From: Doris montereyensis
Taxonomy: Eukaryota; Mollusca; Gastropoda; Nudibranchia; Dorididae
Reading direction: 5' to 3'
DNA: 64,000 nt
NCBI GenBank assembly: GCA_037039925.1
Contig: JAXRKP010000484.1
Coordinates: 213,057-277,056 of the forward strand
In this document: positions 51,501 through 61,200 of the stretch, one piece after another
How the letters are laid out: each line of letters opens with the position of its first letter
Position numbering within the stretch: position 1 is the first letter of the stretch
Program-made: the position numbers and the translations under genes
The notes under the pieces: generated by a model
The model's database searches: none
Told to the model about the DNA's origin: nothing
Seen by the model: the letters and a program-made list of their open reading frames with translations, nothing else

Positions 51501-54500
51501 AATTTGACTTCTATCTATAACAACATATTTGACAGCAATCTTTCTTCTATTTATTACGCAATCTTTCTTCTATTTGACAATAAATTTGACAGCAATTTCT
51601 TTCTTTTCTATTTATGACAATAAATTTGATCTTCTATCTATGACAATATATTTGACAGTAATCTTTCTTCTATCTATGACAATAAATTTGACAGTAATCT
51701 TTCTTCTATCTATGACAATAAATTTGACAGTAATCTTTCTTCTATCTATGACAATAAATTTGACTTCTATCTATGACAATAAATTTGACTTCTATCTATG
51801 ACAATAAATTTGACTTCTATCTATGACAATAAATTTGACAGTAATCTTTCTTCTATCTATGACAATAAATTTGACTTCTATCTATGACAATAAATTTGAC
51901 TTCTATCTATGACAATAAATTTGACTTCTATCTATGACAATAAATTTGACTTCTATCTATGACAATAATTTAACAGTAATCTTTCTTCTATCTATGACAA
52001 TAAATTTGTCTTCTATCTATTCTATGACAATAAATTTGACTTCTATCTATGACAATAAATTTGACAGTAATCTTTCTTCTATCTATGACAATAAGTTTGT
52101 CTTCTATCTATGACAATAAATTTGACAACTTCTATCTATGACAATAAATTTGACTTCTATCTATGACAATAAATTTGACTTCTATCTATGACAATAAATT
52201 TGACTTCTATCTATGACAATAAATTTGATCTTTCTTCTATCTATGACAATAAATTTGACTTCTATCTATGACAATAAATTTGACTTCTATCTATGACAAT
52301 AAATTTGACTTCTATCTATGACAATAAATTTGACTTCTATCTATGACAATAAATTTGACAGTAATCTTTCTTCTATGACAATAAATTTGTCTTCTATCTA
52401 TGACAATAAATTTGACTTCTATCTATGACAATAAAAATCTATGACAATAAATTTGACTTCTATCTATTACAATAAATTTGACTTCTATCTATGACAATAA
52501 ATTTGACAGTCTATCTTTCTTCTATCTCTATGACAATAAATTTGTCTTCTATCTATGACAATAAATTTGACTTCTATCTATGACAATAAATTTGACTTCT
52601 ATCTATGACAATAAATTTGACAGTAATCTTTCTTCTATCTATGACAATAAATTTGACTTCTATCTATGACAATAAATTTGACTTTCTTCTATGACAATAA
52701 ATTTGACAATAAATTTGACAGTAATCTTTCTTCTATCTATGACAATAAATTTGACTTCTATCTATGACAATAAATTTGACTTCTATCTATGACAATAAAT
52801 TTGACAGTAATCTTTCTTCTATCTATGACAATAAATTTGTCTTCTATCTATGACAATAAATTTGAATTCTATCTATGACAATAAATTTGACTTCTATCTA
52901 TGACAATAAATTTGACACCAATCTTCTATCTATGACAATAAATTTGACTTCTATCTATGACAATAAATTTGACTTCTATCCATGACAATAAATTTGATTC
53001 TATCTATGACAATAAGTTTGACTTCTATCTATGACAATAAATTTGACAGTAATCTTTCTTCTATCTATGACAATAAATTTGACTTCTATCTCTGACAATA
53101 AATTTGACTTCTATCTATGACAATAAATTTGACAGTAATCTTTCTTCTATCTATGACAATAAATTTGACAGTAATCTTTCTTCTATCTATGACAATAAAT
53201 TTGACTTCTATCTATGACAATAAATTTGACAGTAATCTTTCTTCTATCTATGACAATAAATTTGACTTCTATCTCTGACAATAAATTTGACTTCTATCTA
53301 TGACTAATCTTTCTTCTATCTATGACAATAAATTTGACAGTAATCTTTCTTCTATCTATGACAATAAATTTGACTTCTATCTATGACAATAAATTTGACA
53401 GTAATCTTTCTTCTATCTATGACAATAAATTTGACAGCAATCTTTCTTCTATCTATGACAATAAATTTGACAGTAATCTTTCTTCTATCTATGACAATAA
53501 ATTTGACAGTAATCTTTCTTCTATCGATGACAATAAATTTGACAGTAATCTTTCATCTATCTATGACAATAAATTTGACTTCTATCTATGACAATAAATT
53601 TGACAGTAATCTTTCTTCTATCTATGACAATAAATTTGACAGTAATCTTTCTTCTATCTATGACAATAAATTTGACAGTTAGTAAAACAAGGCTGGCTGA
53701 CAATGATTTCTCCATATTGAGGGAATTGTCCTGAGCTTTCTAAGCCTACTGTACCTGCGTCATCAAGGGGGGGGTTAACACAATATAAGCACCTCATAGT
53801 CATTGTCCATGACCGTAATAACATATACATACAGTGCTCACAGCTTGTGAGAACGCCAACGATCAAGGACACAAGTGTTCTTATATTCAATGACAACCAA
53901 GTGGTAATGGCACATCAATACGAAAATGTATTTCACTGGAAGCTCAGTTGGTAGAGTGTCTGACTACCCACCCAGGAGGCCCGAGTTCAATTCCCAGTCA
54001 GGGCAAATTTTACTGGCCCTCCTGTTGACCCAGCAGTGACATGGGCAGCTAGGTCTATTCAAACTAAAGGAAAATAAAGGCGGCAGTGTGGGAATCAATG
54101 GCAAACTACCACACTATGCTCTATGCCTAGAAAATCAGGGACTCTACTCCTGATTACTCTACGCTCAACTTTGAGTATGGGACTTACTTTACTTTATTTT
54201 TATGATCTCCCTCCCAGCTTTTAGACTTTTTCATGATCATTAGGATGATAAATGAACAAAACAGGCATGAATTTTATTTAATATATCTCACGAATGTAAA
54301 CTTCACGTTCAACCCTCCAACCCCCTCGGCTCTTGAGGCCAGAATTTCACGTTTACACGTTCTTAAAACTGATGTGGCGTTTTTTTATTTATCCAATGAA
54401 ATTGAAGAGAAATAATCTTGTCGAGTCAAAACAAAAGTTTATATATATCCGATATGTTAAGCAGTGAGCACTATACGATGTACCTTTAAAAAATGTCTCC

Positions 54501-55207
54501 CCCCACTTTGAAATGAAAGAGTTAATAAGGTTACTATTAGATGAATCCATGCTTGCGAGTTATTACATGACAATAACAAGGATTGAAACTGAATAAAAAA
54601 ACTTAAGATCAGGCTCATTCCAAGTAAAATGGACAGACTATAGACGGCTGTAAGTATCTCAACAACAACAACAACAAACACAAACAAAACAACACAAAAC
54701 AAAAATCCTAATATACAAATGTAGATTATTATATAAATAACAATTCAAATAAATCGTTAAAGCTTCCCACAAAGTGTGCATATACATTCTAATGTACACA
54801 TGTGTACGCCAAATTTTCGATTTACGTTTGTCTGCATGAAGCACATAAACAATCACCCAATACACATATGATCAAGATATAAGTGTTGCCAAACATAACA
54901 TATATGAGTATCATGTATCATAGTTTTTAATGACATCCTTCAAACTGCCTGCCCCGGAACGAAAAACACGTCATGCATGGGAATGTGCTGATTAAACACA
55001 TCCGCATGCACATTGACTCAAAACATGCCGAAACACACATACACACACACGCACACTAACTCAAACACATGCAGAAACACAAACACACACACACACATAC
55101 TAACCCAAATAGATGCAGAAACACTCACTCACCCAAACACATGCAGAAACACACACACACACTCACCAACTGAACAACATGCAGAAACACACACATGTAC
55201 ATGTACA

Positions 55208-55251
<44 letters not shown>

Positions 55252-58200
55252 TACGTAATCTTATGCATACCTATTACGCTCTATTATGCTGTAAAAAAGA
55301 CAACCAAACAAGAAGAAAAATTAATTATACAAGAACTTAAATTAAGGCATGAATTATGTACCTTTCTGTAATGTACATATGGATGACGATGATTGGGGTA
55401 TCCATTAGAATATATACCATTTTGGAGAGAATAGGGTACATGATTATCTGACAGGGTACAGATATCTTGGTGCCACAAAAATGATGCAACAATTTGCAAA
55501 AAAATTGAATATGGCTAGCAATTGCACCAACGTATTATCTAAAGACGTTTAATAGACTTTTGGATGCGCCAAAATATTAAAACAAAACTATACGTTATAT
55601 AAAATACAAAAACAAATTAGACGATATATAAAATATAAAAACAAAAAACGTTATATAAAATATAAAAACAAAATAAGACATTATATAAAATATAAACAAA
55701 ATTAGACGTTATATAAAAAATAAACAAAATTAGACGTTATATAAAATATAAAAACAAAACTAAACGTTATATAAATATAAACAAAATTAGACATTATATA
55801 AAATATAAAAACAAAATTAGACATATAAAATATAAAAACAAAATGAGACATTATATAAAACATAAACAAAATTAGACGTTATATAAAATATAAACAAAAT
55901 TAGACATAATATAAAATATAAAAACAAAACTGAACGTTATATAAAATATAAACAAAATTAGACATTATATAAAATATAAAAACAAAATTAGACATTATAT
56001 AAAATATAAAAACAAAATTAGACATATAAAATATAAAAATAAAATTATAAACATTATATAAAATATAAAAACAAAACCAGACGCTATATAAAAAGATAAA
56101 ACAAAACCAGGCGTTAAATAAAATTTAAAAACAAAACCAGACATCAAATAAAATATGAAAACAAAACTTAACTTTTACATAAAACAAAACTAGATGTTAA
56201 ATAAAATTTAAGAACAAAACCAGACATTGTTATAACAAAACCAGAAATTATACAAGATATCAAAACAAAACTAGACATTATATAAAATACAAAAACAATA
56301 CACATTATATAAAATATTAAAACAAAACTAGACCTCATTTATCACACTAAAACAAAATTGGACATTCTACAAGCACGTATTTTTACGGTAGCACCTTATG
56401 GATGGAAGTAATAGACTGGAAGGACAACAGGAAAGAAAATGCTCTAAAATTAAAACACTACAGAACAATCTTGAGGGTTCCCTGGGGCTGCAAATGTTAA
56501 AAAAAGCTTCAGAGTAATCATGTATATTTTCTTGGACTGCAAAGGAAACTTTGACATTACAGAACCAATTACGACTGAGATCACGTCAAATAGTTAAATA
56601 TCACTTCTTCTAAAACCAAAGGCTCACATCCCATAATTTGGTAAAATCAAAACAGCATTTTTCAAAAAATCAAAATCAAAATATTAAATTCCAATATAAA
56701 GACAGTCTTTGTATATGGAGATGATACATGAAAAATCACTTAAAGGATCCTGATTAAGTTAGATATTCATTAACAAAATGTCTACAAAACATCCTGGGAA
56801 TCCACTGGCCAGAAACAATCACAAATGAAGATCTGTGGCAAAGAACAAAACAGGTGCCAATCGAAGATGAAATTTTTAAAGAAACGACGTTGGCGGTGGG
56901 TCTGACGCGCCTTGAGGAGGTCGCCGATAAAAAATCACTCGACAAGCTCCAACATGGAACCCGCAGGGCTACGGGAAAAGGGGAAGACCAAGAAATACAA
57001 TATGGCTGAGGGAGCTGGAGCAGAAGCTGAAGGACCTGGGGATGCCTTGGAGGGACATTGAAAAGAAGGCACAGGACAGGGATCGCTAGAGGTCTCTTGT
57101 TGATGGCCTAGATCTATGCCTCACAATGGGTGACAGGGCATTATGATGATGAGGATTAACAAAAACACTAAGTAAGAAGAACAAAGAAAACATCTTTCCG
57201 TCCCTTCAATCTTCACTTCGCTTCAACAATTGGGTGACTGGACGAAAGCGATACAGTGAGAATCTTACTTTGTCCCGTTGAAGATTGACTCTGCGTTGAT
57301 TTTCTCACCGTCGGCGGTGATCAGGTCGTGGTTGCCAGATTCGTCTTTGATAACCTCAGAACTGTCCGCCACTTTGGAGAAGATCCGGGGATGCAACGAT
57401 TTATGACTGAGATGAAAATAAGAAAAAATATGTTTTTAAAAACATCAACTGCTATGTCAGTACTTTCTTTTTCTTCTTGCAGTGTGAACAGGTAGGTAAC
57501 AAAATCATGATTCTTCCTCCTCCTATTCTTCTTCTTCTCCTCTTCCTCCTTTCCCCACCTCCTCTTTCTCCTCCTCCTCCTCCTCATCCTTTCGTCTTCT
57601 CATTATTATAATTATAAGTAGCATTATTAGTTGAACACAGATAGTTTAAGCTCCTCTAGCAACCCTTCGAACAGCAACCACCATGCTTGCGCCCCAAGCG
57701 GCTGAGGGCACAGATGCCTGTGACTTAATTCGTTAGCATCCTGCACTGATGTTCTACTTCACCCTACAGAAACTGGGTTACGCTCTGGTTTTATGGGCCA
57801 CAATGGCCTTGAAGAAGCTTTTCACATGTTGCACCTAGACACATGATTTTTTTTTTTAATGCCAGTACACTGAGAACAGCTCAGGCTCCAAATCTCTCTC
57901 TCTTTGCCCTTCCCATGATATCAGCTAAGTCTATCATTGGATTTTTGAGGAAGACACTGTGACACATTTTTGTTTAAACTCCACTCAAATGAAAATGGGC
58001 ACCAGTAACAATGGGGAAGTAAAGTCAGCAACAGATCACTGTCATGTCCAGGAAATGACCTTGAACTGTTGATTGTCCATCTTTCTGCTACAAAAGCCAG
58101 GATAATTTCAGGCTCTATGAGTCTCAAGTCCAGAAAAGGCGTTACAGCCCCCTAGGCTCAAAGCAAACCAAAAAATCTAGGAGATTCTCTGAGATTTTTC

Positions 58201-61200
58201 TGGGAGATTTTCAGACATTCTAGGAGGATCCATGCCAAATTGATTCCTATTACCAGGACATTTACTGTTGTTTTAACAGTTTTAGGCAAATATTCTAGCT
58301 GTCCTTCTCTATGCTGCTGAATCTTGGAAAACAACAAATAGCATCTGCAGAAAGCTGGACACCTTCCAAAATAAGTGTCTGAGAAAGATCCTTGAGACTG
58401 TTTGGCCAAATACTATATCAAACAATGACCTTCAAGAAAGAACATCACTGGAGCCATTATCTCAGATTGTAAGAAAGAGAAAATGCTGATGCCATCCCTA
58501 AAAAAGTCCTCAGGTGGACCCCTCAGGGAACAAGGAAAAAACTGACCTATGGCTGTGTCGCAGCCTTGTCTTGAACAATGTCGCCTCAGCTGTAATTTTC
58601 GCTGATTGGATCTTCCACTGTGTTTGGTCTCTGGCGATTGACCATAGTTGGTTCAGGTCTTTCCATGTTTAAAGTTTCATTTGCTCTGCTAGGTGGGAGA
58701 GATCTTTATTAATGACCATCAGGAGTGTAGTCAATGGTCTTCCTCTAAGTTATCTTTCAGATATCATGAAGTAGGCTCTCATTGCTTTATTGGTGGGAAT
58801 GTCCTCATCTCTTCTTAGTATCTGACTTAGGGGGTCTGAGGGCGATTTTGTTTGTTTGAAGAGATTCACAATTTTGAGCTTCATAAATGAGTTCAGCATG
58901 GCAAAATTAGAGGAAACAAATTTTGAAAGTCATTTTGAATTTCTTGTGCATAACTAGGTCAATTTTGGTAATTTTTCGAAAACTAAAACTACAGAAATAG
59001 TCCTATCTGCCCTTGTTTTGAGATTTCAATGGAGTCATTTATTTAATTATAGTAAAATACGAGGGCAGTGAATACCCCACATCATTATTCATAAATAATA
59101 ATGTTATTACAAAAGCAGCATAACTACTGCTACAATTTATACTCTTGTTAATAATCTTTCTAATAATGTAAATAAAAATGCCAACATTTGTGATGATGAT
59201 TATTATAATAAAAAGAGAAGAAGAGGAGAAGGAACAGCATGACTACCAGTAATGATAATAACAAAAACTAGAAATAATAGAGTAGTAGTACATAACCTTA
59301 TAGGTAGTCCTATTTTTATAACTTATTGACTGGCGCTTAACAAGATTAATATATTATCTATTTTCTTTGTTTGAACTGAGTAAGATTGATGTAGTCACGA
59401 AAGTATTATAGGATTTTGCATGAGGAAATGCGGTGAAGTTTTATATTTCGCTTCAGTTATAAAATGTCATTTCGTATTTCGTGAAGTCTGTTTTCAATTC
59501 TCAGATTCTCTAACAAATTATTAAATGTCTCAACCTTACTACCAGTTCAAATTTATTCTTCTGTTTTCGTTTCCTATTTCTTTAAACTCATTTGTTGGAC
59601 AGGAGAACATCTTCATCCAGAACTAGAACGTAATATAAGTAGATCTCGACACAGGAGATACAACATTTTTTTTTTTACAAGAGTGATATAAAAACCTCAA
59701 TTATTAATTAAATTCTATGACAACACAAGATAGTCGAACTTGAGCAATCTAGATTTCTCAAGTTCGAAAGGGTGAAAATGCAAGCACGAATAAGTAGATT
59801 TAGCGCTCCGCTCTCCCGGCTGGCACTGGCAAGAATAAGTCGTGAAATGACACGCATAGCATGTCAAAGATGCCATAGCAACTAGTTTCCCACAATTTTA
59901 TGATGTATATCTAAATAAATCTAGTCATGTATGTTGATTCACATGTTTAAATAGATAACATTTAAATGTTTAAGTCAGCGTGTACGTCTTCTGCTGTCAC
60001 TATACAATGAATAGCACTAGTAAAAAACAGCCACGCAGAAGAGCTACCACCGATCTGGGAGCGGGTAATGCATCATGGGACAGATTGGCAGAAGGAGCTC
60101 AATGTCTCATTAAGAGGTTTATAATTTTGCACATAGAAACTTCAAACTAACATCCTGGATCTCTTGAATCATTTTTTTGATATCTTGTACAGTTTTCTTT
60201 TTACAAATTTTCAAAAGTTGAGGCTTGAAGGAAACTAATTTCTCTCAAATTTCCAACAAATATCATGTCCAAGTACAAAAGATATCGCTAACTGGTGCAT
60301 GAAATATGTCACGTATTTTCCTGACAATCTAAGGCACTATTGAATAAATTTTGTCATATATATATACATTTTTCTGATAGATTACACTATGCTGATTAAA
60401 ATGAGTACGAACTTGCCATACTTTAGCTGTCAATGAGTTACAGCTATAGGCAGAGGAGGATCTTGAGCGTTAACATGTAGTGCCTAACAGGCAGCTGTAA
60501 GCATGCTCCCCAGGTAGTTGAGAAGGACTTTAAGTAAAACGCCATGATGATGGATAAATGATATAAAGTTTATGAGCCTGCTCAGGGAAAGAGAACATAA
60601 CTCCATGGTCATTTTTATCGGTAAAACAAATCCTTACTAAGCTTACTTTGCAAGTAGCTAACACTTACGGGGGCTAGACTTGAGATAGTACGACGCACAA
60701 AGGTCCTTTTCCACCAGCTCCTTCACTGACATCTAGAAATATCATAAAAAGGATAAAATGTCATACAAAACTAATATGTAGAAAAAAATCATAAAAAGTT
60801 TAGATGCCATACAAAACTGACATCTAGAAATATCATTAAAAGAAAAAATGTTGTACACAATTGACATCTAGAAATATCGCAAAGAGCTAAAATGTTGTAC
60901 AAAACTGCCATCTAGAAATATCGTTACAAAAATAAAATGCCGTACACGACTGACGTCTAGAAATATGGTAAAAAGCTAAAATATCACACAAAACTAATAT
61001 GTAGAAATATCGTAAAAAAGCAAACGTGTCGTACAAGACGAACATCTAGAAATATCGTAAAAAGCTCAAATGTAGTACAAAACTAACATGAAACAGTTAA
61101 AAAAGGCTAAAATGTCGTACAAAACAACTGACACCTAGAAATATCGTAAAAAGCTCAAATGTCATACGAAGCTAAAATGTATACAGAACTAAAACATCAT

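Noticed and set aside
51529..53682. Repeated hydrophobic open frames ([12 protein letters not shown] repeats)
   Set aside because: They come from runs of a 36-base satellite unit, a multiple of three; no splice context or family similarity.
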